A stretch of DNA of 57,288 bases from Bordetella parapertussis (GCA_945864585.1 CAMBCF010000014.1:1-57288); one strand, 5' to 3'; positions 1-9,292 are shown, counted from the first letter of the stretch. Notes: generated from the letters alone by a model not told the origin. Translations and numbers: made by a program.

Positions 1-237
1 TTCGGTGGCGATTTGCGCGTTGGCGCCGGCGCGGTTTTCGACCACCACGGTTTGGCCCAGCGCGGCCCCCATGTCCTGACCGGTGATGCGCGCAATCACA
101 TCCGTAGGCCCGCCCGCGGCGAAGCCAACTACGAAGCGGATGGGGCGGGTGGGATAGGTTGTTGCGGGGACTTGTGCCCAGGCAGTGACGCTGACCAACA
201 GTATTGAAGCCGCACTCAATCGACTTTGGAGAGTCAT
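1..237 (-). CDS. Bug-family (TctC-like) periplasmic solute receptor, N-terminal part
   Basis: The gene starts at 237 and runs off the left edge of the window, so only 79 codons are visible. The protein begins with a signal peptide of about 24 residues ending in AWAQ. This is followed by the family hallmark YPTRPIRFVVGFAAGG and then VVVENRAGAN. These are the N-terminal strand and glycine-rich loop of Bug receptors, which bind organic acids (often dicarboxylates or tricarboxylates) in the periplasm. The next gene on the same strand, a TauD-type dioxygenase, begins further right, so it would be transcribed first. The ligand cannot be predicted. Confidence 0.85.
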   Translation of the reverse strand, partial: MTLQSRLSAASILLVSVTAWAQVPATTYPTRPIRFVVGFAAGGPTDVIARITGQDMGAALGQTVVVENRAGANAQIATE

Positions 238-340
238 GGGTATCCTGTGGATTTATGGCTTAAAGTTCTCACCCTGACCTCGCGACACGTCTGCAGGGCA
301 GGCGCTTCATGTAAGCGGGGTGAGGGAATGAATGTCACGG

Positions 341-1228
341 TTACGCTGCCTGCGCAAAGCGCTCGCCAAATTCGGTAGCCATCACCTGACAGCGCTTGAT
401 CAAACGATGCTCATCCGGCCCGTAGTCGGCCACCGCGTTGTGAATGGTGCCGATGTCCTCCCACAGCATCAGGTCGCCTTCCTGCCACTGATGCGCGTAG
501 CGGTACGCGGGCTGCGTTTGGTGCTCGAACAGAAACGCGAGTATTTCGTCGCTTTCTTTTTGCGGCAGTTCGTTGATGCGCATCGAATAGCCCGGATTCG
601 CGTACAGCACGCGGCGCCCGGTGAGCGGGTGCGTGAGAAATAGCGGATGCGATACCGGCGGCTTGGCTTTGCGCTGCGCCCCGGTCAAAGGCGGACGCTG
701 GCTGCCCTTTTCGCGCCGCATCATTTCCCAGAATTTATTGAAGTCGTGCAACACGGTTTTACCTTCGAGCTGTTGCTTGAGATCATCCGGCAGACCGTCG
801 TAAGCCGCGTGCATGTTGCAAAACTCGGTGTTGCCCAGCGTTCTGCCGTCGCGGCGCGGAATCTTGATGCCATACAGCACGTTCGCGAAGGCGATGGTTT
901 TGCTGTACGACATATCGGTATGCCAGCTCTGCCCGGCGTCTGACATGCCGATGGCTTTGCCGTTGTCGACGATGTTCGACAGGATCATCACCTGCGGCAG
1001 CCCCGGTTCCTGGTAGGCATTGGCGACGTTGATTTCCAGTTTGCCGAAGCGCGCGCTGAAATCCGCCAACTGCTGCGCGGTGAGTTGCTGTTCGGGAAAA
1101 CGCAGCACGCCGTGCGCGCCAAGTGCATCACGCACCGCTGCGAAATTCGCAGCGCTCAGCGCCTGCGCGAGGTCCAGCCCCATCACCGTTGCACCGAGTA
1201 TTTTTCCGCTGGGAATTACCTCAAGCAT
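341..1228 (-). CDS. TauD/TfdA-family Fe(II)/2-oxoglutarate dioxygenase
   Basis: This 295-residue protein is of the usual length for TauD/TfdA enzymes, which couple 2-oxoglutarate decarboxylation to hydroxylation of a substrate such as a sulfonate, a phenoxyacid or another carboxylate. The iron-binding HxD is visible in SWHTDMSY, and the distal histidine is in IGTIHNAVADYG near the C-terminus. The conserved arginine region follows in EHRLIKRCQV. The ATG at 1228 is preceded by GGAGA at good spacing. It sits between two Bug receptor genes on the same strand, which suggests uptake and oxidation of the same compound class. The substrate is not predictable. Confidence 0.88.
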   Translation of the reverse strand: MLEVIPSGKILGATVMGLDLAQALSAANFAAVRDALGAHGVLRFPEQQLTAQQLADFSARFGKLEINVANAYQEPGLPQVMILSNIVDNGKAIGMSDAGQSWHTDMSYSKTIAFANVLYGIKIPRRDGRTLGNTEFCNMHAAYDGLPDDLKQQLEGKTVLHDFNKFWEMMRREKGSQRPPLTGAQRKAKPPVSHPLFLTHPLTGRRVLYANPGYSMRINELPQKESDEILAFLFEHQTQPAYRYAHQWQEGDLMLWEDIGTIHNAVADYGPDEHRLIKRCQVMATEFGERFAQAA

Positions 1229-1256
1229 TCATCTTCTCCGTGTAGGTGCGACCTGG

Positions 1257-2243
1257 TCACTCCGGCGTCAATCCGGCGGCGCGGATCACCTTGCCCAGCC
1301 GTTCCACGTCGAGGGCAAATGCCTTGCGGAATTCCTCCGGCGTGTTGGCAATGACTTCGCCGCCCTGAGTGATGAAGGTGTGACTGACATCAGGCTGTTT
1401 GAGTATGCCGGTGATTTCGCGGTGCAGCAGATTGACGATCGGGCGCGGCGTTTTCGCCGGCAGCATGACGCCGTACCAGATACTGGCCTCGTAGCCCGGC
1501 ACACCGGATTCGGATACCGTTGGCCATTCCGGCGCGCTTTGCAGACGTTTCTGGCTGGTGACGCCCAGCACGCGCAGGCGCCCGCCCTTGATGTGCGGTT
1601 GCCCGGAAAACAGATTGGTAAAACTCATCTGCACTTCATTGCCGAGCAGCGCGATTAGCGCCGGCGCGACGCCTTTATAGACCACATGCGTAAGATTGAT
1701 TTTTGCCATCGACTTGAGCATTTCGCCGGCGATATGCGGCGGCCCGCCGGCGCCCGACGAGCCGTAGTTCATCTTGCCGGGGTTGGCGCGCGCGTGGGCG
1801 ATGAATTCCTGCATGGTGTTCGCGGGCACCGCAGGATGCACCACCAGCACCAGCGGCGACAGCGTCGCCTGTGTCACGAATTCAAAATCGTTGCGGATGT
1901 CGAAAGGAAGTTTTTTATACATCCAAGGGTATCCCGCGTGATTGCTGGTGCAAATCAGCAGGGTGTAGCCGTCCGGCGCGGCGCGCGCGGTGAGCTCGGT
2001 GGCGACGATACCGCTGGCTGCCGGGCGATTATCCACCACCACGGTCTGGCCGAATCGATCCATCAGTCTTGGCGTGAGTATTCGCGCCATCAGATCAGCG
2101 CCGCCACCCGGCGCGAACGGCACCAGGATGCGGATCGGCCTGCTGGGATAGCCCGCAGCCGCTCCTTGCGCATGCGCGCCCGTGCTCACCGCGATCACCG
2201 CTCCGCACGCGGCGAGCGCCCATTTGAGTAGCGTTACCAGCAT
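1257..2243 (-). CDS. Bug-family tripartite tricarboxylate receptor
   Basis: This 328-residue periplasmic receptor is full length. It has a signal peptide ending near GAHAQG, then YPSRPIRILVPFAPGGGAD, VVVDNRPAASG, the central HVVYKG loop and a C-terminal EFRKAFALDVERLGKVI segment, all typical of the TctC/Bug family. It lies 28 bp upstream of the TauD-type dioxygenase on the same strand, so the two are probably cotranscribed. No tctA or tctB membrane genes are nearby. In this family single receptors often act with distant permeases or serve as sensors. The ligand is unknown. Confidence 0.93.
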   Translation of the reverse strand: MLVTLLKWALAACGAVIAVSTGAHAQGAAAGYPSRPIRILVPFAPGGGADLMARILTPRLMDRFGQTVVVDNRPAASGIVATELTARAAPDGYTLLICTSNHAGYPWMYKKLPFDIRNDFEFVTQATLSPLVLVVHPAVPANTMQEFIAHARANPGKMNYGSSGAGGPPHIAGEMLKSMAKINLTHVVYKGVAPALIALLGNEVQMSFTNLFSGQPHIKGGRLRVLGVTSQKRLQSAPEWPTVSESGVPGYEASIWYGVMLPAKTPRPIVNLLHREITGILKQPDVSHTFITQGGEVIANTPEEFRKAFALDVERLGKVIRAAGLTPE

Positions 2244-2363
2244 GATCCTGCCTCCGTAATTAAGGTCTGATGCTGGCCTATTGTGCCAAATTTGCCGACA
2301 CCTTATCGGAGTTTCGCCATTCTGCGTTATAGTGCGTCAACTACAACGTTTGGAAGATAAAAC

Positions 2364-3326
2364 ATGCATCGTCTATGGGTATTTACGTTCGCGCTGCTGG
2401 TATCCAGCGCGGCCTTTGCACAACAGAACTATCCCAGCCGTCCGATGCGCCTGGTCATTCCGTGGCCGCCGGGGCAAGCCACCGATCTGGTCGGGCGCGT
2501 GATTGCGATGAAGATGGGCGAAATATTCGGTCATCAGGTGGTGGCCGACAACCGCGCCGGCGCGGGTGGCATGATCGGCACCGACATCGTGGCCAAAGCC
2601 GCGCCCGATGGCTATACCATCCTCGCGGCATCCAGCGGGCCGATAACCGTCGCCCCGCTGCTGCAGAAAACGTCTTATATCCCGGCGCGCGATCTGGCGC
2701 CGGTGGCGATTGCGGGATTTGTGGGCTACGTGCTGGTAACAGCGCCGTCGTTTCCCGCCAAGGATATCAAGGAATTCATCGCGCTGGCGAAAAGCAATCC
2801 GGGCAAGTACACCTACGCATCGTCGGGCACCGGCGCCGCGGCGCATCTGGCGGTCGAATATTTCAACAACGTCGCCGGCATCAAGGCAATCCACGTGCCC
2901 TACAAAGGCAGCGTGCCCGCGCTTACCGATGTGATTGGCGGTCAGGTGAGTTACATGACTGAAACCGTCGCCGCCACCATGCCGCATGTGCGCTCGGGGA
3001 AACTCAGGGCTTACGGCCAATCAACGCTGAAGGCAAGCGCGCTGGCGCCGGACGTTCCGACCTATGCCGTTGCAGCTAACATGCCCGGCTTCGACTTCGC
3101 GGCGTGGATCGGCATCATGGTGTCGGCGGGCACGCCTAAACCCATCGTTGACAAAGTAGCTGCGGCAGTCGACAAGGTTCTGCAAACCGCCGATGCGCGC
3201 GAGAAAATGGGCAGCGTTGGTCTCGATGTAAATTACCACCGTGCGGATGACATGGGTGCGTACCTGAAAAAACAAAGCGCACAAGTGGCCGACATTATCA
3301 AAAAGGCGAACATCAAAATCGAGTAA
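2364..3326 (+). CDS. Bug-family tripartite tricarboxylate receptor
   Basis: This 320-residue protein has a signal peptide ending AAFAQQ. It is followed by YPSRPMRLVIPWPPGQATD, VVADNRAGAGG, HVPYKGS and the usual C-terminal helix, and is complete. The ATG at 2364 has GGAAG 9 bases upstream. It is divergent from the preceding Bug gene (starting at 2243), so the 120 bp between them must carry promoters for both directions. Downstream it converges on the SDR/CocE pair. Its sequence differs clearly from the neighbouring Bug genes, so this is not a recent tandem duplication. Confidence 0.93.
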   Translation: MHRLWVFTFALLVSSAAFAQQNYPSRPMRLVIPWPPGQATDLVGRVIAMKMGEIFGHQVVADNRAGAGGMIGTDIVAKAAPDGYTILAASSGPITVAPLLQKTSYIPARDLAPVAIAGFVGYVLVTAPSFPAKDIKEFIALAKSNPGKYTYASSGTGAAAHLAVEYFNNVAGIKAIHVPYKGSVPALTDVIGGQVSYMTETVAATMPHVRSGKLRAYGQSTLKASALAPDVPTYAVAANMPGFDFAAWIGIMVSAGTPKPIVDKVAAAVDKVLQTADAREKMGSVGLDVNYHRADDMGAYLKKQSAQVADIIKKANIKIE

Positions 3327-3442
3327 CGTGCGGGATGCACAATATCCGCCGCCGTCATCGGCCATGCGGGCGAGCCGGGCACGCGATAGATGTTCAACTT
3401 GAATGTGCCGCGCAAGGTTTCAATCTCGATATCGTTGGCAAA

Positions 3443-4201
3443 TCAATAAGCGGTAAGCCCGCCGTCCAGCACCATCGTCTGCCCGGTAATATACGCCGCA
3501 TCCGGGCCGGCGAGGTAACTCACCATCGCCGCTACCTCCTCCATCTCGCACAGCCGCGCCAGCGGCACGCGGTCGATCATGGCTTTGAAACCTCCGGCGT
3601 CGGCGGTGAAAAACTTCACCCGCGACGGTGTGGCCACGGTGCCCGGCGCCACCGCATTGACGCGTATGCGATGCTCGGCCCACTCAATGGCGAGCATGCG
3701 CGTCATGTGTGAAATACCCGCTTTGGAAATGCCGTAAGCCGAGCGCTGCGCGAAGCCCACCAGCCCATGCGTCGAACCCAGATTGACGATGCAACCCGCG
3801 CGCTTTTGCGCGATCAGGTGCCGCCCCATCTGCTGGCTGATGAAAAACGTGCCGGTGAGATTGACCTCCATCACCGACTGCCATTCTTCACGCGTTACAT
3901 CCAGCGCCAGCGAGCGCGTGGTAACGCCGGCGTTGTTGACCAGCACATCGAGTTCGCCGAATGCGTTGATGACTTGAGTCATCGTCTGCTCGGTGCTTTG
4001 CTGCGAGCGCAGGTCGAGCGGCACCGCCACCACCTGCGCACCCGTTGCACCCAGCGCGGCGACCGTGTCCGTAAGATTTCCAACGTGGGTAGCAGACACG
4101 GCTACGTCGTAGCCGTCGTGAGCCAGACGCAGTGCAATGACTGCACCCAGCCCCTGCGATGCGCCGGTGACGAAGGCCGTGCGTTTGCGGGTGGAAGTCA
4201 C
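3443..4201 (-). CDS. SDR-family NAD(P)-dependent oxidoreductase
   Basis: This is a classical short-chain dehydrogenase of 252 residues. It has the TGASQGLG cofactor loop near the N-terminus, NNAG, a catalytic serine in NLGSTHG, the YGISK catalytic pair and a C-terminal VLDGG end, as in FabG-like 3-oxoacyl or alcohol dehydrogenases. An open frame extends about 65 codons further upstream, but that part is a shadow of the CocE gene. I place the start at GTG 4201, which overlaps the CocE stop as GTGA and gives a normal N-terminus. The overlap indicates translational coupling. The substrate is unknown; it may oxidise or reduce a product of the hydrolase. Confidence 0.9.
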   Translation of the reverse strand: MTSTRKRTAFVTGASQGLGAVIALRLAHDGYDVAVSATHVGNLTDTVAALGATGAQVVAVPLDLRSQQSTEQTMTQVINAFGELDVLVNNAGVTTRSLALDVTREEWQSVMEVNLTGTFFISQQMGRHLIAQKRAGCIVNLGSTHGLVGFAQRSAYGISKAGISHMTRMLAIEWAEHRIRVNAVAPGTVATPSRVKFFTADAGGFKAMIDRVPLARLCEMEEVAAMVSYLAGPDAAYITGQTMVLDGGLTAY

Positions 4202-5907
4202 TTTGCCGGAATAAACGGCACCAGCAGGTACGTCTGCTTGTCGCCGCCCGAATAAATCGTATTCGTAGCGCCGGCGTTGTAGTCGCAGTGGTAATGCGTG
4301 TAAGGTGCCGCGCCGACGCCGTCGCGCGGCTGAATATCGAGCCGCAGTTTGTGGCCTTTTTTCAGCACGATGCAGGTCGGCCAGATCTCGATCTGGCATT
4401 CAACCGGCTTGTTCGGCCCCAGCCACCGGCGCTCATCGTGCGGATGAAACGGCCGGTACGGCGTCGATTTCAGCGCATCGGTCTTGCGGTGCGACGCGCG
4501 CAGCCAGCCTTTGGTGAGCGGCACCGGACCGCCGTGCTGGCCGACTTCCCACACGTCCTTGCCGTCGGGGCCGATGTTGCGCAGCGTGCACATAATGTCC
4601 ATGTCCTCCGACGAACTCGACACCCAGAGGTTCAGCATCAGCGGGCCGGTGATTTCGCTGTCTGCGGGCATGGGGTCGCTCTCGAACGACACGCCGAGAC
4701 GGCCTGCGCCGCCGTGGGTGGTGGAGAGTGAAGAACCCGACGCGACACCCGCCGCAGTGGAGCCACTGGCCGAATAACTCAGGCTGGATTCGGTGGCGGG
4801 CGCATCGCAGGTGAGCACACCTTCAGCCGCCATTTCATCCTCGCCTTGCGCACGCTCGATTTTGAGATAAACTTTTTTCCAGTCGGTGCGCGCCAGCGGC
4901 CATTCTGTTTCGGTACGAAACGCATAAGGTTTTTTGCTGCCGCCAGTGCGGATTTCAAGTTTGATCGGCGGTTCATCAAGAATGCCGGTATCGATGCCCT
5001 TCAGCCAGTGGTCGAACCAGCGCAGTTGCTCGGCGCGGCCTTCGTGGGAGTGGAACGGATGAAAGTGCGTGCCGGTGTGGATGCGCAGCTTTTTGTGCTT
5101 GGCCGCGGCCTGCGTGTAGCCCTCGGTGTTGCCGCGCAGGTGCAGTGAAAAGCCGCCCCAGTTGCCCACGCTGTACACCGGCATGGTGATGTTTTCCCAG
5201 CGCGCGCTCATCATACGCCACCACTGCGAATCGAGATCGTTGCGCATCAGGTTGTAAAGCATGTCGGGCTGAAACGATTCCGGATTGAAGCTGCGCGGCC
5301 GCCCCAGCAGATGATGCGCGGTGTGGGTGGCGATCCAGTTGGAGACAAAGCCCATTGCAAAAATCCCGCCGTGGTAACACTGATCGCGATACTGATCGGC
5401 ACGGCCCTCCCACGGCATAATCGCTTTCAGCGATGGCGGCTGCAGGTTCGCCACGCGCCATTGCGAACTGGCGTGATACGAAATGCCCAGCGTGCCGACG
5501 CTGCCGTTGCACCAGGGCTGCTTCGCCACCCATTCGATGCAATCGTAAAAATCCAGAGATTCCTGATACGAACTCGGCTCGCATTTGCCCGGGGACTGGC
5601 CCGAGCCGCGCGAGTCAATGCGCAAACACGCATATTCGCGCGGGCACCACCACTCGGGATTCACCGTTTCCCAGTTCATGTGGGGGTTGGCTTTTTCATC
5701 GAGGTCGGCGGGGGGTATCCACAACTTGTTTTTTTGATATACGGTGATGTTGGCGATCACCGGTACTCGGGTCGTGGTATCGGGCCGGAAAATATCCGCG
5801 CACAGCCGGCCGCCGTCGCGCAGCGGAATCCACACATCTTTTTCGACAATCAGTTTGTGGCCCTGATCTTGTGAACCCAGCGTAACGTTTTGCAACGTAT
5901 CGTTCAT
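4198..5907 (-). CDS. CocE/NonD-family hydrolase
   Basis: This 569-residue alpha/beta hydrolase is of the X-Pro dipeptidyl-peptidase S15 type, the family of cocaine esterase and glutaryl-7-ACA acylases. It has an early DGGRLCADIF strand, the oxyanion and strand region RIDSRGSGQSPG, and a nucleophile elbow GTLGISYHAS (usual form GxSY). A C-terminal jelly-roll part follows from about residue 330, with LMLNLWVSSS and KKGHKLRLDI. It acts on esters or amides. It is the first gene of a two-gene unit with the overlapping SDR and is divergent from the MBL hydrolase at 6002. The true substrate is unknown. Confidence 0.88.
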   Translation of the reverse strand: MNDTLQNVTLGSQDQGHKLIVEKDVWIPLRDGGRLCADIFRPDTTTRVPVIANITVYQKNKLWIPPADLDEKANPHMNWETVNPEWWCPREYACLRIDSRGSGQSPGKCEPSSYQESLDFYDCIEWVAKQPWCNGSVGTLGISYHASSQWRVANLQPPSLKAIMPWEGRADQYRDQCYHGGIFAMGFVSNWIATHTAHHLLGRPRSFNPESFQPDMLYNLMRNDLDSQWWRMMSARWENITMPVYSVGNWGGFSLHLRGNTEGYTQAAAKHKKLRIHTGTHFHPFHSHEGRAEQLRWFDHWLKGIDTGILDEPPIKLEIRTGGSKKPYAFRTETEWPLARTDWKKVYLKIERAQGEDEMAAEGVLTCDAPATESSLSYSASGSTAAGVASGSSLSTTHGGAGRLGVSFESDPMPADSEITGPLMLNLWVSSSSEDMDIMCTLRNIGPDGKDVWEVGQHGGPVPLTKGWLRASHRKTDALKSTPYRPFHPHDERRWLGPNKPVECQIEIWPTCIVLKKGHKLRLDIQPRDGVGAAPYTHYHCDYNAGATNTIYSGGDKQTYLLVPFIPAK

Positions 5908-6001
5908 GCGTCAACTCCGAGTGGTAAATGCGATAAATTTTGATGGCAACAATAGCTGTCATCAATTATAGTGATTTCGAATCCACAGTGAGGAGAAAAA
6001 T

Positions 6002-6880
6002 ATGCAGGCCACGCGCATCGGCGATTTCGAGGTGCATTGCATCAGCGAGTTCGAAGGGCCGTTCATAGCGCCCGAGGTGTTTTTCCCCGATTTCGATCCC
6101 GAGTTGTTGCGGGCGCACCCCGATATGGCGGGACCACGGCTGATCGACCCGGTAAGCGGCAAGCTGGTGTTCAGCTTTCACAGCTTCATCGTCAAGACCG
6201 GGCATCACACCATCCTCATCGATTCCTGCATCGGCAATGACAAGGAGCGCCCGACGCGGCCGCAGTTTCATCAGCTGCGATCCCCGTTTCTCGCCGATCT
6301 CGCCCATGCAGGCGTGACCGTCGAGGACGTCGACTACGTGATGTGCACTCACCTGCACTGGGATCATGTGGGGTGGAACACCCGTCTCGAAAACGGGCGC
6401 TGGGTGCCGACCTTTCCCAATGCGCGCTACATCATGGCGCGCCGCGAGTTTGAGTACAGTCGGGGCGCGCAGGAGCGGGGCGAGCAAACGCCGCACCGCC
6501 TCGCCTTCGAGGACAGCGTGCTACCGGTGGTGCGCGCGGGCCAGTCGCTGCTGGTTGACGACGACTACGCGCTCGAAGACGGCTTATGGTTCGAAAGCGC
6601 CCCCGGCCATACGCCCGGCAACGTGGTGATTCACGCCCGCTCGCGCGATGAGCGCGCCGTTTTTCTGGGCGACGTGGTGCATCACCAGTTCCAGTTGATG
6701 CAGCCGGAATGGTCAACGCTCGCCTGCACCGATCGTGAGTTGTCGCGCAGGACTCGCACGCGGCTGGTCGAAGAGCATGCCGAGCTCGGTACGCGCCTGC
6801 TGCCAGGGCATTTCCCTGCGCCGACCATCGGACGCATCGTGCGGCACGGCAGCGCCTACCGCTATGCGTTCGAGGCGTGA
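6002..6880 (+). CDS. MBL-fold metallo-hydrolase
   Basis: The protein has 292 residues with the metallo-beta-lactamase zinc motif in CTHLHWDHVGWN, a second-shell histidine in APGHTPGN, and the bridging aspartate and late histidine region in VFLGDVVHHQ and LLPGHFPAP. It fits the AHL-lactonase-like or general hydrolase branch of the fold and has no signal peptide, so it is probably cytoplasmic. GAGGAG lies just upstream of the ATG. It is divergent from the CocE gene, with 94 bp between them. The substrate is undetermined; a lactone or thioester is possible. Confidence 0.88.
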   Translation: MQATRIGDFEVHCISEFEGPFIAPEVFFPDFDPELLRAHPDMAGPRLIDPVSGKLVFSFHSFIVKTGHHTILIDSCIGNDKERPTRPQFHQLRSPFLADLAHAGVTVEDVDYVMCTHLHWDHVGWNTRLENGRWVPTFPNARYIMARREFEYSRGAQERGEQTPHRLAFEDSVLPVVRAGQSLLVDDDYALEDGLWFESAPGHTPGNVVIHARSRDERAVFLGDVVHHQFQLMQPEWSTLACTDRELSRRTRTRLVEEHAELGTRLLPGHFPAPTIGRIVRHGSAYRYAFEA

Positions 6881-6957
6881 TTTTGGGCGCACATGGAATT
6901 TAATCCGGCATGCGCATGAATGCGGAATAACATCGCTGCGGCTGCTGTCGTCCGTAC

Positions 6958-7975
6958 TTATTGCGGCTTGATGCCGGCGTCCTTCACCACCTTGGCCCAC
7001 TTGGTGCGCTCGGCGCGGAGAAACGCTGCGAACTGCGCAGAGGTCATTGGGGTGGATTGCTGGCCCTGGTCGGCCAGCCGTTTGACGGTGTCCGGCAGAG
7101 CGAGCGCCTTGGCGAGCGCGGTGCGTAGCTGAGTGAGCACCGCTGGCGGTACCCCGGCGGGGGGGTGCACAGGCCCTGCCAGGAAATGACCTCGAAGCCG
7201 GGCATGCCGGACTCGGCGATGGTCGGCACCTCGGGCAGATCGGGGGAGCGCTGTGCCGACGTGACTCCGAGCGCGCGAATCCTGCCGGAGCGGACCATCG
7301 AGATTACCGACGGCACGGTGGTGAACATCGCCTGCACGTGGCCCCCGATCAGGTCGGCCAGCGCCGGACCGGCGCCCTTGTACGGAACATGCACGATTTC
7401 AAAGCGGGCCAGCGTCTTGAACAACTCCATCGACAACTGCGGCGAAGTGCCGACACCGACCGACGCGTAATTGAGTTTGCCGGGTTGCGCTTGCACGAGG
7501 GCGATAAACTCGGCGATCGTCGCTGCCGGCTGCGCAACATTGACGACCAGGACGTTGGGTGTTGCGCCGGTCGGGCCCAGCGGCGCGAAGTCGGTCTCCA
7601 GATTGTAGGCGAGCTTACGGTAGAGCGCCGGGCTGATCGCGAAGGTGGCGATATTGCAGGTGAATAGCGTGTAGCCGTCGGGCGTCGCGCGGGCCGCGAT
7701 TTCAGCGCCGATGTTGCCAGCCGCCCCGCCCCGGTTGTCGACGATGACCTGCTGGCCGAGCACTTCGCTCAGCGCGGCGGATACGATGCGGCCGACGATG
7801 TCGGTCGAGCCTCCCGGCGGAAACTGGACTATGGTGCGCAACGGCCGTTGCGGAAACCCCTGTGCCGAATCTTGCGCAGGCGCGCGCGCCGGCCCCGCCG
7901 GGCCAAGCTGCGCCTGCGCGCCGCCAATTGAGGCCGCCAGCAACAGCATGGTAACCACGAGGCCAACACCCTCAT
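6958..7975 (-). pseudogene. Frameshifted Bug-family receptor gene
   Basis: The gene would encode a normal Bug receptor, but its frame is broken twice. The best start, ATG 7975 with GGAGG 7 bases upstream, reads MRVLASWL and is then out of frame with MLLLAASIGGAQAQ, the rest of the signal peptide. The main frame continues through FPQRPLRTIVQFPPGGSTD, VDNRGGAAGN and HVPYKGAG. It is lost at the run of seven G on the plus strand at 7159-7165. The C-terminal end, AGVPPAVLTQL to VVKDAGIKPQ, is intact in another frame. One extra base in the G run would restore it. Either the gene is decaying or the assembly has indel errors. Confidence 0.82.
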
Positions 7976-8115
7976 CGTGAGGCCTCCTTCCAGCCGCGTG
8001 CAAGCCTACTCCCAACCTTGGCCTATTACAACTAATGGACTCCGGCGAACTGATGTGGACTTCTACAAATTCTATTTCTGGGAATCCTGCTTGAATAAAA
8101 TCAATAACTTAGGCG

Positions 8116-9231
8116 TCAATCAAAACTGACGATCTCCACCCAGTTCGAGCCTTTGCCGGTCGGGTATTTTCCGATCGGCTTCAAAGCGCCGCTGGCCGGG
8201 TTGATCGCATACGTGGAGAGCGTGTCCGACTGCTTGCCGGAAACGACCACGTAGCGCCCCGCCGGATCGATGCGAAAGCCGCGCGGCTGTTTCTCCGTGG
8301 GGGTGCTGCCGAGCCAGGCGAGCTTGCCGGTGGCTGCGTCCACGCGGAAGGCGCCGAGCGAACTGCTGGTGCGCTCCGCGGCGTACAAAAAATTCCCGTG
8401 CGGCGCCAGATGCAGGTCTGAGGCCCAGATGTCATTGTCGCGGTTGCGCTTAGGCGCGTCGGGACCGCGCGGTCCGCCGGGCACGAGTTTGCTGTCGGGT
8501 GGAAGTGCGGAAGCCGAGCTTACCTCCGTAAGCAGCCCCGTCTTGCTGTCGAGCGCCAGCGTGGTGACGGTCGCCGTCAACTCGTTCAGCAGGTAGACGA
8601 AGCGGTTGTCGGACGAGGTGATGAGGTGGCGCGGACCGATCCCGCTCTTCATCTGCACCACCGGTGGCGTATTGGCGGTGAGCCGGCCACTCTTCGCGTC
8701 GAAAACGAACTGGAAGATCTGGTCGGTGCCCAGGTGCGGCACGAACACATAGCGGTTGCTGTTGTCGGTGATGATGGCGTGCGCGTTGCGCGCGGTGGGG
8801 ATCACCTGCAGCGTCTCGCCCACACGCCCGTCGGCGCCGACCGGGTTTACGCTCACGAGATTCGCGCCGTACGAGGCGCCGAGCAGGAAGCGCCCGCTGC
8901 GATCAAGAAAAATGTACGGGTAGCTTTCGTGAAGAGGCCTCGTCGCTATGGACTTCAGCGCGCCGCTGTAGCGGTCGATGCTGTAGGTCTGCGCCGTGAA
9001 CGGCGTCGTGCGCACACCGGCGATGAGGAAGCGTTTGTCGGGGCTGACGGTCATCGGCATCACCACCTTGCCTGCGGCCGGAACGCGCGCGCCGGGCTGC
9101 AGCGAGCCATCGGCCTGCAGCGTGTAGACCCCGATGTTGCCATCCTCGTTGTTCCCCCACTCCACAAACCGCTCCGCACCTTCCTTCAGCAGCAGGCGCT
9201 GTAGTAGGGTGGGCACGCCCTTTGTGCCCAC
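8116..9231 (-). CDS. Lactonase-like beta-propeller protein, 5' end altered
   Basis: The 371-residue frame is a seven-bladed propeller of the 6-phosphogluconolactonase (Pgl/YbhE) family. It shows repeated blade signatures such as SPDKRFLIAG, DRSGRFLLGASYG, SSDNRFVYLLNE, APHGNFLYAAERTSSSL and DPAGRYVVVSGK. These proteins hydrolyse lactones or act as periplasmic propellers. The N-terminus is odd: the nominal GTG start and first ten codons lie inside a palindromic repeat (9205-9292). There is no signal peptide, and the frame enters the first blade at ERFVEWGNNEDGNIGVY. The original start was probably lost when the repeat arose, so expression and function are uncertain. Confidence 0.72.
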   Translation of the reverse strand: MGTKGVPTLLQRLLLKEGAERFVEWGNNEDGNIGVYTLQADGSLQPGARVPAAGKVVMPMTVSPDKRFLIAGVRTTPFTAQTYSIDRYSGALKSIATRPLHESYPYIFLDRSGRFLLGASYGANLVSVNPVGADGRVGETLQVIPTARNAHAIITDNSNRYVFVPHLGTDQIFQFVFDAKSGRLTANTPPVVQMKSGIGPRHLITSSDNRFVYLLNELTATVTTLALDSKTGLLTEVSSASALPPDSKLVPGGPRGPDAPKRNRDNDIWASDLHLAPHGNFLYAAERTSSSLGAFRVDAATGKLAWLGSTPTEKQPRGFRIDPAGRYVVVSGKQSDTLSTYAINPASGALKPIGKYPTGKGSNWVEIVSFD

Positions 9232-9292
9232 GCGTTGCGGGGCGGTTCATGTTCGACCGCGTGGGCAAAACAAAGGACGTTTTGCCCGCCCT
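9205..9292. repeat. Twin hairpin repeat at the 5' end of the lactonase gene
   Basis: Two related hairpins lie side by side. The first has arms GTGGGCAC (9209-9216) and GTGCCCAC (9224-9231) around a 7-base loop. The second has arms GGGCAAAAC (9263-9271) and GTTTTGCCC (9279-9287) around AAAGGAC. Read on one strand or the other, both follow the pattern GTGGGCA-n-AAAGG-n-TGCCC. That suggests one dispersed palindromic (REP-like) element in two copies. The lactonase frame begins exactly at the outer edge of the first hairpin. Confidence 0.65.
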
